Source of the DNA: Paenibacillus lautus NBRC 15380
GTDB lineage: Bacteria > Bacillota > Bacilli > Paenibacillales > Paenibacillaceae
Reading direction: 5' to 3'
Assembly (NCBI RefSeq): GCF_004000945.1
Contig: NZ_BIMF01000014.1
Location: 122,899-186,898 of the forward strand
Length of the DNA: 64,000 bases
How positions within the stretch are numbered: position 1 is the first letter of the stretch; every line of letters starts with the position of its first letter. A program made the position numbers and the translations under genes. The notes below the pieces were generated by a model. The model made no database searches. It saw only the letters and a program-made list of their open reading frames with translations, and was not told where the DNA came from. Below, in pieces: positions 43,201-52,535 of the stretch.

Positions 43201-44457
43201 TTACGGAGAGAGTATCCGTTTTTGACCTGTGAGCTCCTGAATCGGTTTAATGTTTTGAGTAAATTCAAGCGTGCCTAAATAGTTTCCTTCTTCATCCCTT
43301 ACGGCAAAATAACGAATGTAGACAAATTTATCTTTAACCGGGATCCAGAAATCTTCTGCATCTTTGACCCCTGCTTTGAAATCAGCAAGCAGCTGATTGA
43401 CGACGTGAACGCTTTGCGGAGGATGGCAGTTCTGAACACTTCGGCCGATCACCGCTTTGGTTCGAACGAAGATTCTCTCTTTGCCCTGTGAAAAATATCG
43501 AACGATATCATGTTCATCGATAAAGGTTAGGTCGACTGGTAAATGATTTAAGATGGATTCCATCTGTCTGACTGATAAAATTCCTGTACTCATTCGGATA
43601 TATCCCTCTTGCAGCGGAGGAGACGCCAATCCCTGATCTGTGCCAGGCTCAGCTGCTCTTTCAGGAATCCATTGTTGGTCCGGCGCAATCAAGCAATAAC
43701 CGACTTCTTCGCTTTGGGCAGCAATTTGAAGCCATTCATCTTCCGTCAACTTCTCCAGAGCCATGGGTAATAAGATATGTTCCTCTTTATAAATCATTTC
43801 TGTTACTTCGTTTAAGACGCGTTTGGCAAGATCCATTACGCTCTGCGCATTGCCCTCATAATGAGTGAGTTTGGATTTTACTTCTTGTATTCCCATTCGG
43901 ATACCGTCATCGACTGCCCACATCACCTTAGTCGGTCCATAAACTCCGTATTTCTCGAGAAAAGGAAACAGCAAATTTTCTTTCCGGCTGTAGTGTTTGT
44001 CTACGTCATAGAGGAGACTGAAATCCTCCAGCAATTTGAGGCGATTTGCCTCTCCCTGATCCTTCAGAAATTGATCCAAATGCAGCGCAATTTTGAAATT
44101 TGCCAGTCGATCGATTTCTTGGTTCTCCATCTTAAAGGTAAACACAGGATGTCCAGGCTGTTCTTCAGGTTTATGAGCCCTGTAAATGTCTTGGATGGAA
44201 CCTTTGAATACAGCAGCATGCACGCTGCACAGTCGCTGTACTTCGGTTACCGGGATTCCTTCCTCCTGCATCAGCACTTGCTCCAGCTCCGAAATTTCAT
44301 CAACCGATATTTCGCCTACAGCTTGGTTAAATTTTGACTTTACTTCCTCCACGCTTTTTCCATAGTGCAGCTCTTTAATGATATCCTTGAGCAAATGTAT
44401 ACGGGCCGTTCGATGAGCAGAAATTCCTTCCTCGCGGTTATTAATTAATTCACTCAT
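43201..44457 (-). CDS. DUF438 / hemerythrin / PAS domain protein
   Basis: About 418 residues. An N-terminal DUF438 domain (ELINNREEGISAHRTARIHLLKDII) is followed by a hemerythrin-like HHE region (residues about 125-240, with DKHYSRKENLLFPFLEKYG and YKEEHILLPMALEKL as iron-ligand segments) and a C-terminal PAS domain (LTFIDEHDIVRYFSQGKERIFVR). Such proteins are thought to sense oxygen, nitric oxide or redox state. GAGGTG precedes ATG 44457. Confidence 0.88.
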   Translation of the reverse strand: MSELINNREEGISAHRTARIHLLKDIIKELHYGKSVEEVKSKFNQAVGEISVDEISELEQVLMQEEGIPVTEVQRLCSVHAAVFKGSIQDIYRAHKPEEQPGHPVFTFKMENQEIDRLANFKIALHLDQFLKDQGEANRLKLLEDFSLLYDVDKHYSRKENLLFPFLEKYGVYGPTKVMWAVDDGIRMGIQEVKSKLTHYEGNAQSVMDLAKRVLNEVTEMIYKEEHILLPMALEKLTEDEWLQIAAQSEEVGYCLIAPDQQWIPERAAEPGTDQGLASPPLQEGYIRMSTGILSVRQMESILNHLPVDLTFIDEHDIVRYFSQGKERIFVRTKAVIGRSVQNCHPPQSVHVVNQLLADFKAGVKDAEDFWIPVKDKFVYIRYFAVRDEEGNYLGTLEFTQNIKPIQELTGQKRILSP

Positions 44458-44773
44458 GTTCATCACCTCTGTTTTATTTCAATATTTAGAGATTAAATTT
44501 TATTCTGTTTACTTCTCTAAACTAGCATCCTCATGCCCCATGACTTGTGATTAAAAGCACAAAGGTAATGAAGATTCATTGAACAAAGAAAGGTGATCCG
44601 TCTTCTTCGAAAAATCTTGGTCGTTTGACTAAATGGCCGCACGACTGAACGCGAAGCCCGCTCAGCCATAAATACGTAACAACCCTTTTTTCCGAATGGC
44701 ATCAGGGCCGGTACACAAAAAGCGACCGGTCACGGTCGCTTCTTTATGGAATGTATGGAGGGGATTCAAACCC
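44458..44773. other. Intergenic region with terminator and T-arm relic
   Basis: No convincing gene. A 61-codon open frame at 44517-44702 has no ribosome binding site and an arginine-rich, low-complexity composition. The right part holds the hairpin at 44717 and the T-arm-like sequence at 44757. Confidence 0.5.
44717..44743 (-). terminator. Terminator with GCGACC/GGTCGC stem
   Basis: AAGCGACC pairs with GGTCGCTT around GGTCAC. It lies just downstream of the gene at 44774-45136. The same stem is at 37494 and 60002. Confidence 0.75.
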
Positions 44774-44777
44774 CTAT
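44757..44777 (-). repeat. T-arm-like relic next to a GCGACC hairpin
   Basis: On the minus strand AGGGGTTTGAATCCCCTCC is a perfect tRNA/tmRNA-type T-arm. The following ATACATTCC and hairpin parallel the CGTACATACC and hairpin beside the ssrA remnant at 60044. It may be an eroded copy of the same module. It overlaps the last codons of the next gene. Confidence 0.4.
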
Positions 44778-45136
44778 AGTGAAAAATCCGTAACACCCTT
44801 TTTATAGGCATATTTCAGGGTATATGTATCTTCGGTTCCATAGGGCATGGTAGCGATTTTTATGCGAGTATAATCAAGCCGGCTCTTTCTCAACACTCTT
44901 TTTACCAAGGCTACAGCCCGTTCTTCTTCCATAATGACACAGAATATATTAAGCGCATATTGTTTCGGATCGGATATGTTTTTCCCCATATCAAAGCCGT
45001 CTACATGGCCTACATCGGCATCTGCTAGAGATAGTTCCAAGTATTCCATTACTTTTTCTCTTAACCAGTGATCACGTTGGCTGCCTTTGGCACTTTTCAG
45101 AGGATACTGTACAACTAACCAGAATTTTTCGCTCAT
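44774..45136 (-). CDS. Hypothetical protein (120 aa)
   Basis: A 120-residue soluble protein (MSEKFWLVVQYPLKSAKGSQRDHW...) with predicted alternating beta strands and helices, ending near a strong terminator. Charge pattern and length suggest a small alpha/beta fold, such as a ferredoxin-like domain, but I recognise no family. The last codons overlap the T-arm-like relic. Confidence 0.65.
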   Translation of the reverse strand: MSEKFWLVVQYPLKSAKGSQRDHWLREKVMEYLELSLADADVGHVDGFDMGKNISDPKQYALNIFCVIMEEERAVALVKRVLRKSRLDYTRIKIATMPYGTEDTYTLKYAYKKGVTDFSL

Positions 45137-45741
45137 TCAGATTCACCAGCCAATCTTCTGTTAATGTAGACATTGTTGGTTATTATACCAGAAATGGAAA
45201 AGCCACCAACCCGAACGGGCTGATGACTTGTACATGGTTTTATGGAGGTGAACCGTGGCTTGGCAGGATGTACGGCATGCCGCATTAAAGCTTACCCGCT
45301 ATGTAACGGCGTAGGCTTTTTTGTATTACTGTTATTCAGTTCGGCAGCGATTAGCCGCGTACAGATTCCCTCATTATGCCGCCATCCAGCATTGTTAAAG
45401 TCCATCGATTTGCGTTATTGGAGGACACTGGTTCCGCTATTTCCTTGTTTTTACCGATTTCGCGACAATATGCGGACAAGAGATCCGCTATTGCGGGATA
45501 TTTCGCGGATTAATCCGTGATTATGGTACAATAGCGGATCCTCTGTCCGCGTGAACTCCATAACAGGCCGATTCCCGTAAAATAACGGATCCTCTGTCCT
45601 CATGATCTCCTTAATAGGCGAATGTTCAGCATATAGCAGAGCCTCTTCTGCCCGCATAAACACGAGAATAGGCCAATTCCCGTAAAATAACGGATCTTCA
45701 TCCACTTGCCAACGGAAAGTGGTGCCTTCTTGTTCAGGCAG
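45137..45741. other. 605-bp region without a supported gene
   Basis: The left 390 bp hold only weak frames without ribosome binding sites. The right part consists of about 51-bp tandem units (separate entry). No terminator for the following minus-strand operon is obvious. Confidence 0.5.
45530..45705. repeat. Tandem 51-54-bp repeat with GCGGATCCTCTGTCCGC core
   Basis: Units start at 45530, 45581, 45632 and 45686 (51, 51 and 54 bp, the last partial). They share AATA(A/G)CGGATC, CTCTGTCC and GGCC(G/A)ATTCCCGTAA. Such CGGATCC-TCTGTCCG units are a common intergenic repeat type in Paenibacillus, to my knowledge. An 84-codon minus-strand frame runs through it because the unit lengths are multiples of three; I do not treat it as a gene. 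Confidence 0.75.
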
Positions 45742-47354
45742 CTAACGCCACCATTCGTGATCTCTTGTACCTGTCGCCAAGACGGCTTCGCCGTTCCAGC
45801 TGTAATTCCGGGTCTCCCCTGAAATCTTCCACAGAGAAGGACAACTGTTATACATCCAGTCTAACGGCTCCGCTGTCGGAAGCGGACGGGAAGCAGCCTC
45901 AAAGGCCTGCCGCACCTCCCGCTTCTGCTGCCCGCTTAACTCCTTCTGGTCGGCCGACACGAAGAGCGGCGTACCGCTGTTTGCCAGCAGATCGAGCCAC
46001 TGACGATTGAATTCCCAAGGCACCCCGGAGGTGATACCTACGCAATCCGCGTCATGGCTGAACAAGGTTCCATGTTGAGGCATCCGGAAGGCCAGCGTAT
46101 TCACGCCCATTCTGCGCGTTCTTTCCCACGATCTGCCGCTGGTATCATCTCCGGTGCGCTGAATTTCAAACAATCCCGCCGCCAGATGCCCAATCGTATT
46201 GCAGCCGATAATCAGACTGTCTTTTGAAGCCTCAGCAATCGTCCGGTACAAGTCGAGAACGATTTCGGCGGTGGTGCGGGAAGTATCGCTCAAGGCGTAC
46301 GGCAGCGCATGGGCTTTTCCCTTCATCTGAAATCCCCATTGCCCGAACAAATCGAAGGTCGAGAAATCATGCTTGATCAGCTCATAACCCCATTCATGCA
46401 ACCGACTCATCATGTCCGCGACATATTCAAGTACATCCGGGCGGCTCGGATCTAAGAAATGCCCGCCCTTCGAGTAACGGATCCAGGATTCCGGCACCTT
46501 CTCCTGCGTTAAGAGCGGACGACACCAGATGCCGGGTCGGACGCCAGCCTGCTTCATTTCATCCGCCAGTCCCGCCATGTCGGAAAAATCGCGATTCCCT
46601 ATCCATGGACCGCCGTTACAGGTGCCGGAGCTGAGCTGCCAGCCGTCATCAATGACCATGAACGGACGATTCGTTAAGCCCTCCGCCATGGCGGAAATAA
46701 ACTGCGAATCTTCTACAATTTGATGGTGGGAGCTCTTGCCGTAGGCATAATACCAGTTGTTGCCCCCATATACCGGAACGCTCGGCAGCACCGGCTGCTC
46801 GCACATGAAGCTGCACAGCATCCGGGTCGTCTCATACGGCGTCATGTTCTCGCCTCCATGGACCTGCACGAGCTCGGCGAATTTCAGAATCCGGTTTCCA
46901 AGGGTGACGCCTTGACTGCCGCTGCCACATCCGCCGTCAGCGTCACTCCATCTGCGTCCACCTGCCAGCAGCACATCGATCCCGCCCCGGTTTTCACGCC
47001 GAACCCGGCCGTCGACGAGCCGTCGTGAATCATGAAATACCAGGGCATCACGCGCTCCGGCTGTATGCCGGACCAGCCCATATCCCCGTAGCCGCGTTCC
47101 CAGTGATCTCCGAGCAGCGTTACAGGCCTCGTGAAGCTGTGGTTCCAACGAATGCAGATGGTATGCACCGCCGACTTTTTAGATTCCAGATAAAGTCCCA
47201 TATCCGCTGCCGTTTCCCGCAGCTTCATGGTGACCGTAACATGTCCCGTGCTCCATACCGAATCCGCCGCAGGCATCAGCTTCTCCCAGCCCTGTTCCGT
47301 CTCGGCCAGCACCAACGAAGGTGACTTGAATATATTAAAATCCAACCTTTTCAC
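45742..47354 (-). pseudogene. Alpha-galactosidase-like (GH36/melibiase) gene with an internal frameshift
   Basis: Two overlapping frames together encode one glycosidase of about 537 residues. The first (47354 down) gives the N-terminal beta domain, FNIFKSPSLVLAETEQGW to VDADGVTLTADV. The second continues with GSQGVTLGNRIL and holds the barrel: PFMVIDDGWQL, the nucleophile in ELIKHDFSTFD and the acid/base region RTGDDTSGRSWERTRRMG. The switch is needed near 46918-46930, equal to one missing base. This is either a real inactivating frameshift or a sequencing error. It ends the transporter operon transcribed from 50537. Confidence 0.8.
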
Positions 47355-47385
47355 TTCCTTCCAAACTTTTATCGAATTTACGAGG

Positions 47386-48219
47386 CTAGCCCTTGATTCC
47401 CGTCATCGCAATGCCTTCAATGAAGTACTTCTGGGCGAAAATGAAAAGGATGAGCACCGGAGCGCTGACCATGGTCGCAGCTGCCATCATTGCCCCCCAA
47501 TCGCCATCACCGTACTGGTTCTGAAAGGAACTGAGTCCTACCTGCACGGTTCGCAGTTCATCGCTGTTCGTGACGATCAGCGGCCAGAAGAAATTGTTCC
47601 AGGTCCCCATAAACGTGAAAATCCCCAGCGTCGCTACGGCCGGCTTCAATAGCGGCGTCACGATCGAAGCCAGAATACGCATATGCCCCCCGCCTTCAAT
47701 CAGGCCCGACTCGATCAGCTCCGTCGGGATGCCCGTAATGAACTGGCGCATCAGGAAACAGCCGAAGGCGCTGGTAAGACCGGGGATGATCAGGCCCGCA
47801 TACGTATCCACCCAGTTCATTTGCGACAGAATGATAAATACCGGAATGATCGTTACCTGCGAAGGTACCATCATCGTCCCGATGTAGGCCAGGAAAAGCG
47901 TCTTTCTCCCCTTGAACTCCAGCTTGGAAAAAGCATATCCGCTTGCGACCGACGTAATCAGCACGCCTACCACGGTACTCGCCGTATAGAAAACGGTATT
48001 CAAAAAGTATTTATTCCAAGGAGCCATCTCCCAAGCCGTTTTGTAGTTGGACCAGGCAAATTCGGTAGGAATCCACTTGGGCGGATACACGAATACCTCT
48101 CCCGGCGTTTTGATTGAAGTCGTGATCATCCACACCAATGGCAGCAGGGTGGTCACAACCGTCAAAAACAGGATCGCGTACACCGCAAGCATCCCGATCA
48201 TGTGTGTTGGTCTTCTCAT
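47386..48219 (-). CDS. CUT1 carbohydrate ABC transporter permease (MalG type)
   Basis: A 277-residue permease with six hydrophobic helices. The EAA loop is LIESGLIEGGGHMRILASIVTPLLKPAVAT, which contacts the ATPase subunit. It is the second permease of a solute-binding protein/permease/permease set; no ATPase gene is present, as usual for CUT1 systems using a shared MsmK-like ATPase. Confidence 0.93.
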   Translation of the reverse strand: MRRPTHMIGMLAVYAILFLTVVTTLLPLVWMITTSIKTPGEVFVYPPKWIPTEFAWSNYKTAWEMAPWNKYFLNTVFYTASTVVGVLITSVASGYAFSKLEFKGRKTLFLAYIGTMMVPSQVTIIPVFIILSQMNWVDTYAGLIIPGLTSAFGCFLMRQFITGIPTELIESGLIEGGGHMRILASIVTPLLKPAVATLGIFTFMGTWNNFFWPLIVTNSDELRTVQVGLSSFQNQYGDGDWGAMMAAATMVSAPVLILFIFAQKYFIEGIAMTGIKG

Positions 48220-48238
48220 CCGTTAAACCTCCTACAAC

Positions 48239-49135
48239 TCAATCCTCTTTCTTCTGATACGAGTTCCACTGCCAGATCGTGATGGCGAACAGCAGAATAA
48301 ACAGCAGCACACTCACGGCCGAAGCCCTGCCGATTTTGAAAAACTCAAACGCATATTGGTAGATATAGTAGGCAATCATATTCGTCTGGTTCATCGGCCC
48401 GCCGTTGGTCAAGGCATAAATCTCGCCAAAGGTCTGGAAGGAACCGCTGATAGATGTAATCAAGATGAAAAATGTGGCCGGTCTGAGCCCCGGAATCGTA
48501 ATCCGGAAAAATTTCTGGACGGCATTCGCGCCGTCGATTTCCGCAGCTTCATATAAGGATCTGGACACGCCCTGCAGCGCGGCCAGATAAATGACCATGT
48601 TATAGCCGAACGACTTCCAGATCGAGAAAATGATGACGGACAGCATCGCCGTATCCGGCGAGACAAGCCATTGAAAGGGATGGCTTGGATCTCCGATCCC
48701 GATTTTCTCCAGAAAATAATTCAGAAGCCCGTAGCTCGGTTCATAAATCCATATCCATACCTGCGCCACAGCGATAATCGGCAGGATAGATGGCAGAAAA
48801 AATGCTGCGCGCATCAGCTTTCGGCTTTTGATTTTGCTGTTGAGCAGCACGGCTACCACGATCGCAATGCCCATGGAGAAGGCCACCGTAAATATCGTAA
48901 ATACAGTTGTATTGACGATGGATTTAGTGAACACAGGATCCGCAAAGGATTGCGTGTAATTATCCAGCCCCACGAGCGTGAATTGATTCGCGAATAAATC
49001 GACCTCGGTAAAGCTCAAATAAAACGAATAAAATATAGCGAACAGCGTAAATACCGCGATCCAGATGACATTTGGCGCGATCAGCATCCATGCGACCGCC
49101 GCATCCTTGCCGAACATACGTTTAAACTGTTTCAT
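48239..49135 (-). CDS. CUT1 carbohydrate ABC transporter permease (UgpA/MalF type)
   Basis: About 298 residues, six helices, with the EAA loop LYEAAEIDGANAVQKFFRITIPGLRP. Start ATG 49135 follows GAGGTGG. It pairs with the permease 19 bp downstream. Confidence 0.93.
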   Translation of the reverse strand: MKQFKRMFGKDAAVAWMLIAPNVIWIAVFTLFAIFYSFYLSFTEVDLFANQFTLVGLDNYTQSFADPVFTKSIVNTTVFTIFTVAFSMGIAIVVAVLLNSKIKSRKLMRAAFFLPSILPIIAVAQVWIWIYEPSYGLLNYFLEKIGIGDPSHPFQWLVSPDTAMLSVIIFSIWKSFGYNMVIYLAALQGVSRSLYEAAEIDGANAVQKFFRITIPGLRPATFFILITSISGSFQTFGEIYALTNGGPMNQTNMIAYYIYQYAFEFFKIGRASAVSVLLFILLFAITIWQWNSYQKKED

Positions 49136-49223
49136 GTTTGCACCACCTCGCACGCGCTTCATCAGGAATGGAGGGAAGGAGACGGATGCCGCTTCTCACA
49201 CCCCATCTCCCTCCTACACGAGC

Positions 49224-50537
49224 CTATTTAGATGAAGACCATGTTTTTAATAACGGTTTGCTTTCCTCGTACGCTTTTTTCATGGCCTCTTCAGCCGTTT
49301 CTTTGTTATGCATGGCTGCTTCGATATGTGAAGTGATAACTTCGGTGATCTCCGTAAGGGTGAGCACGTTGAAAGGCTGGTATCTGCCGTACTGGTACCC
49401 GTCGATGTGAACCTGAATATCCGGATTCTCCTTGACGAAATCCTTCCAAACGGCGGCATCCGAACTGCTCTTGCGAATCGGAATCGAACCGTAGCCGACC
49501 GCGAATTCAGCCGTTTTTTCCGGCGTGGACAACCAGGTCAGAAAATCCCAGGCCGCCTTTTCCTTTTCGGGAGTCGTTTTGAAAATAAAATTGTTCGTGC
49601 CGCCTAAAATCGTCGCCATGCCCTTCGTTCCTTCCGGCAGCGGTGCAATGCCGTAATCCAGCTTTTCGTTGGCGTTCAGCGTCGGAATCGACCAAGGCCC
49701 CGATATGCTCATTGCGATCATGCCGGACTGGAATCCGTTTTGCGGCGGCGACAGGCTGGCCACTTTATACTTGTTGATCAGGTCGGCGAAGAACTGGGTT
49801 GCGGCAATGCCGCCTTCTCCGTTAAACTGCAGCTCCGTACCTTCCGCATTGACATAGTCGCCCCCGGCCTGCCACATAAAGGGTGCCCAAGCGGCATCCA
49901 GCGCTCCGCCCTGCGTCGTCGGCAGGGACATTCCCCATCTCTTTTTAGCCGGGTCCGTCAGCTTCTGTGCCGCTTCGACCAGCTCATCCCAAGTTTTCGG
50001 CGGGGTCACGCCCGCTTCATCAAACAGCTTCTTGTTGTAATAGAGCGCACGATTATTCGTCTCGATCGGGATGCCGTAGGTCACCCCGTCAAATCGCACG
50101 TTGCCATCGATCAGACCGTTCAGGAAATCATCCTCGTTCCACTTGTCCGGCTCGGCCTGGATGAATTCATCCAGCGGTTTGACGACATCCTTCAGCGGTC
50201 CCAGCCACATCGGCCACATCAGCATCCCGACTTCCGGCAAAGCCTTGCCTGCAGCCGCTGCCGTTAATTTGGTCACCATATTGTCCGTATCCACGAATAC
50301 GAGCTTCACGGTGGCATTGGATTGCGATTCGTTATACTTTTTAACGATATTTTCTAAAAATTTCGCGCTTTCTCCCGATGCACCATGCCAGGCCGTAATC
50401 GTCACCCTTTTACCTGAAGCCGCCTGATCCGTGCCGGAAGCTCCCTCTTTGCCCGAAGATCCGGAGCATGCCGATAATAGGCTCAGCAGCATGGCTGCCA
50501 CCAGCAATAAAGCCAGTCCTTTACAATTTTTGATCAC
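49224..50537 (-). CDS. Extracellular sugar-binding lipoprotein of the ABC transporter
   Basis: A 437-residue family 1 solute-binding protein. A signal peptide ends in the lipobox LLSAC (Cys at about residue 24), and the mature part has the ITAWHG entry and NNFIFKTTPEKEKAAWDFLTWLS typical of the family. GTG start after GGAGGG. With the adjoining glycosidase the substrate may be an alpha-galactoside. It is divergent from the YesMN pair. Confidence 0.93.
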   Translation of the reverse strand: MIKNCKGLALLLVAAMLLSLLSACSGSSGKEGASGTDQAASGKRVTITAWHGASGESAKFLENIVKKYNESQSNATVKLVFVDTDNMVTKLTAAAAGKALPEVGMLMWPMWLGPLKDVVKPLDEFIQAEPDKWNEDDFLNGLIDGNVRFDGVTYGIPIETNNRALYYNKKLFDEAGVTPPKTWDELVEAAQKLTDPAKKRWGMSLPTTQGGALDAAWAPFMWQAGGDYVNAEGTELQFNGEGGIAATQFFADLINKYKVASLSPPQNGFQSGMIAMSISGPWSIPTLNANEKLDYGIAPLPEGTKGMATILGGTNNFIFKTTPEKEKAAWDFLTWLSTPEKTAEFAVGYGSIPIRKSSSDAAVWKDFVKENPDIQVHIDGYQYGRYQPFNVLTLTEITEVITSHIEAAMHNKETAEEAMKKAYEESKPLLKTWSSSK

Positions 50538-50683
50538 TCGAAGACCCTCCTATTCGTAAATCTCACATCTGCTTTTTTCCTTGCCCTGTTCTGCAGTACA
50601 GCGCATCAGTAAAGCGTTGATTAAAAGCTGATTTTACTGTAGATTAACGGTACCGTGTCTACTTTAGGCTGAAAACCCAGTGT

Positions 50684-50697
50684 TGTAAGCACTTACA
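50684..50697. promoter_or_regulatory. Possible CcpA (cre) site between transporter and YesMN genes
   Basis: TGTAAGCACTTACA is a perfect palindrome and matches the cre consensus TGNAANCGNWWNCA except for one base (A for G). It lies in the 267-bp divergent promoter region and would give catabolite repression. Confidence 0.55.
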
Positions 50698-50804
50698 TGA
50701 ATGTGTTGAGTTCATGATATACAAAATCCGGAGACAGGAACACCGACGAATCTTAGCATTAAAGTGGAAAAATCTTATGTACTTTGGATACGGGAGGTTA
50801 GGCT

Positions 50805-52535
50805 TTGGCTGGAAAAACGCATTTTTTCAATTATTTGTACCGCAGGACGGTCGCCTACATCGTCTGTTCCGTCATCGTGATCACCGTTCCCCTGCTCATT
50901 CTGCTGTCGGTCTACTCCAGGAACGAGATTATGAAATACAATAACGAAGCCATCGGCCTCATTAACGATCAGCTCGATTCATTCTTCCGTTCGGTCGAAA
51001 ACACGCAAAACATCATTACGACCGACAACAGCGTCGTTCTGCCGCTTACGCTCTACTACGCCGTTCCCAATTACGATTCCAGCTCGGCCACCGAAGCGTT
51101 CCGCAGCATGTCCACCACGTTGAAGAACATGACCATGTTCCAGGACGGACTGCAGTTTTGCGTCGTGGGCCAAAAAGGGCATTTACCCGTCAACTCGACA
51201 AAAGAAGACATTAACGATAACTTTATCCCCAGGGACGCGGCTTGGTACGAGACATTCGAACGAAATCCGGAGAAAAGCCGGATTTTTTACAACAATGAGC
51301 GCGGTTACTATCTTTCGGCTGAAAAAGCCATCTCCATCATCAAACCGATTCCCGACATCCAGACGAGAAAGCCGATCGCTTATGTCATTATGGATATCAC
51401 TTACCCGGATTTCAGGGATATGGTCGAGCGGATTCATCCATCCATTCCGATCCGGATCCACGATCCTTCCGGACAGATTCTGTTCAGCAACATGGACCCT
51501 TCGAGTCAGCCGGCGGAGGCGGACAGCAAGCTGTTCAGCCGCCAGGTTTCGCCGTTTACGGGCATCACGATTGAGAGCTACGTGCCGCAGCAGCTGTTCA
51601 TCAAGCAGATCAGTGCGATCATCGTGGTGATTCTATGCATCATGGCTGTGTATCTGTTCATTATTTTCGTCATTTCGCTCGTCTCCATAAAGCGTTTTAC
51701 CCGGCCGATCTACATGTTGATGAAGGCGATGAAGCAGGTGTCCAGAGGCAATTTAGAGGTCTCCGCAAACTATCAGGGGAACATCATCGAGCTCCATGAC
51801 CTCAAAAATTCCTTCAATATTCTCGTTAGCGGCACCAAGGACCTCCTTAAGGAAAACTATGAAATGAATCTTCTGAAGACGCAGGCGGAGCTGGATGCCC
51901 TGCAGCAAAAAATCAATCCCCATTTTCTATATAATGCCCTGGAGACCATCTCCAGCCAGGCGATCATCGACGGCTCCAAAACCGCCAGCATCATGTGCCA
52001 AAAGCTCGGAGCCCTGTTTACTTACAGCCTTCAGCCTCAGGACATCGTAACGCTGGAGCAGGAAATCAGGCACTTGAAGGATTATGTGTATATCGCCGAG
52101 ATCAGCTCTTTTTATCCGCACATCCACGTGGATATGAACATCCATCCGGATACGCTGGACCAGCTTATACCCAAAATGGCGCTTCAGCCCCTCCTTGAAA
52201 ACTGCTTCAAGCATGGGTTCGGCAGGAATCCGGAACATGCCTCCATGATCCGGATCCAAAGCAGCGTTCAGGATGGACATGTTCGCATCGAAGTGAGCGA
52301 TAGCGGCAAGGGCATGTCCTCCGATGAACAGTCCCGGTTGAGAGAAAGCTTGAGGCAGGTGGAGAAAAGAACGCTGTCTTCTCCCGGCACCTCCATCGGG
52401 CTTCGGCATGTCCATTCCCGGCTGGCTTTATTTTATGGGGATTCCTACGCTATGGACTTTCAGTCCGCCCCTTCGCAGGGAATGCGAATCGTATTATTAG
52501 TTCCGATCCAACGAAAGGAAGATGCTGATGTATAA
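50805..52535 (+). CDS. YesM-type sensor histidine kinase
   Basis: A 576-residue membrane kinase. Two helices (about 15-36 and 268-292) enclose an extracellular Cache-like sensor domain, followed by HAMP. The His_kinase domain has the phosphoacceptor in NPHFLYNALETISS near residue 370 and an ATPase domain with SDSGKGMSSDEQ and GTSIGLRHVHSRL. TTG start, eight bases after GGGAGG. It probably senses sugar or cell-wall-related signals and works with the response regulator whose gene overlaps its end. Confidence 0.93.
   Translation: MAGKTHFFNYLYRRTVAYIVCSVIVITVPLLILLSVYSRNEIMKYNNEAIGLINDQLDSFFRSVENTQNIITTDNSVVLPLTLYYAVPNYDSSSATEAFRSMSTTLKNMTMFQDGLQFCVVGQKGHLPVNSTKEDINDNFIPRDAAWYETFERNPEKSRIFYNNERGYYLSAEKAISIIKPIPDIQTRKPIAYVIMDITYPDFRDMVERIHPSIPIRIHDPSGQILFSNMDPSSQPAEADSKLFSRQVSPFTGITIESYVPQQLFIKQISAIIVVILCIMAVYLFIIFVISLVSIKRFTRPIYMLMKAMKQVSRGNLEVSANYQGNIIELHDLKNSFNILVSGTKDLLKENYEMNLLKTQAELDALQQKINPHFLYNALETISSQAIIDGSKTASIMCQKLGALFTYSLQPQDIVTLEQEIRHLKDYVYIAEISSFYPHIHVDMNIHPDTLDQLIPKMALQPLLENCFKHGFGRNPEHASMIRIQSSVQDGHVRIEVSDSGKGMSSDEQSRLRESLRQVEKRTLSSPGTSIGLRHVHSRLALFYGDSYAMDFQSAPSQGMRIVLLVPIQRKEDADV

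Noticed and set aside
43012..43278. Plus- and minus-strand frames between the IS remnant and the DUF438 gene
   Set aside because: Neither shows a family match or a ribosome binding site; the minus frame partly overlaps the end of the DUF438 gene.
44517..44702. 61-codon minus-strand frame
   Set aside because: No ribosome binding site, arginine-rich random-looking sequence, and it lies beside a terminator and T-arm relic.
45451..45705. 84-codon minus-strand frame (MDEDPLFYGN...) in the repeat region
   Set aside because: It is a translation of the tandem repeat, has no ribosome binding site, and its internal repetition follows the DNA units.
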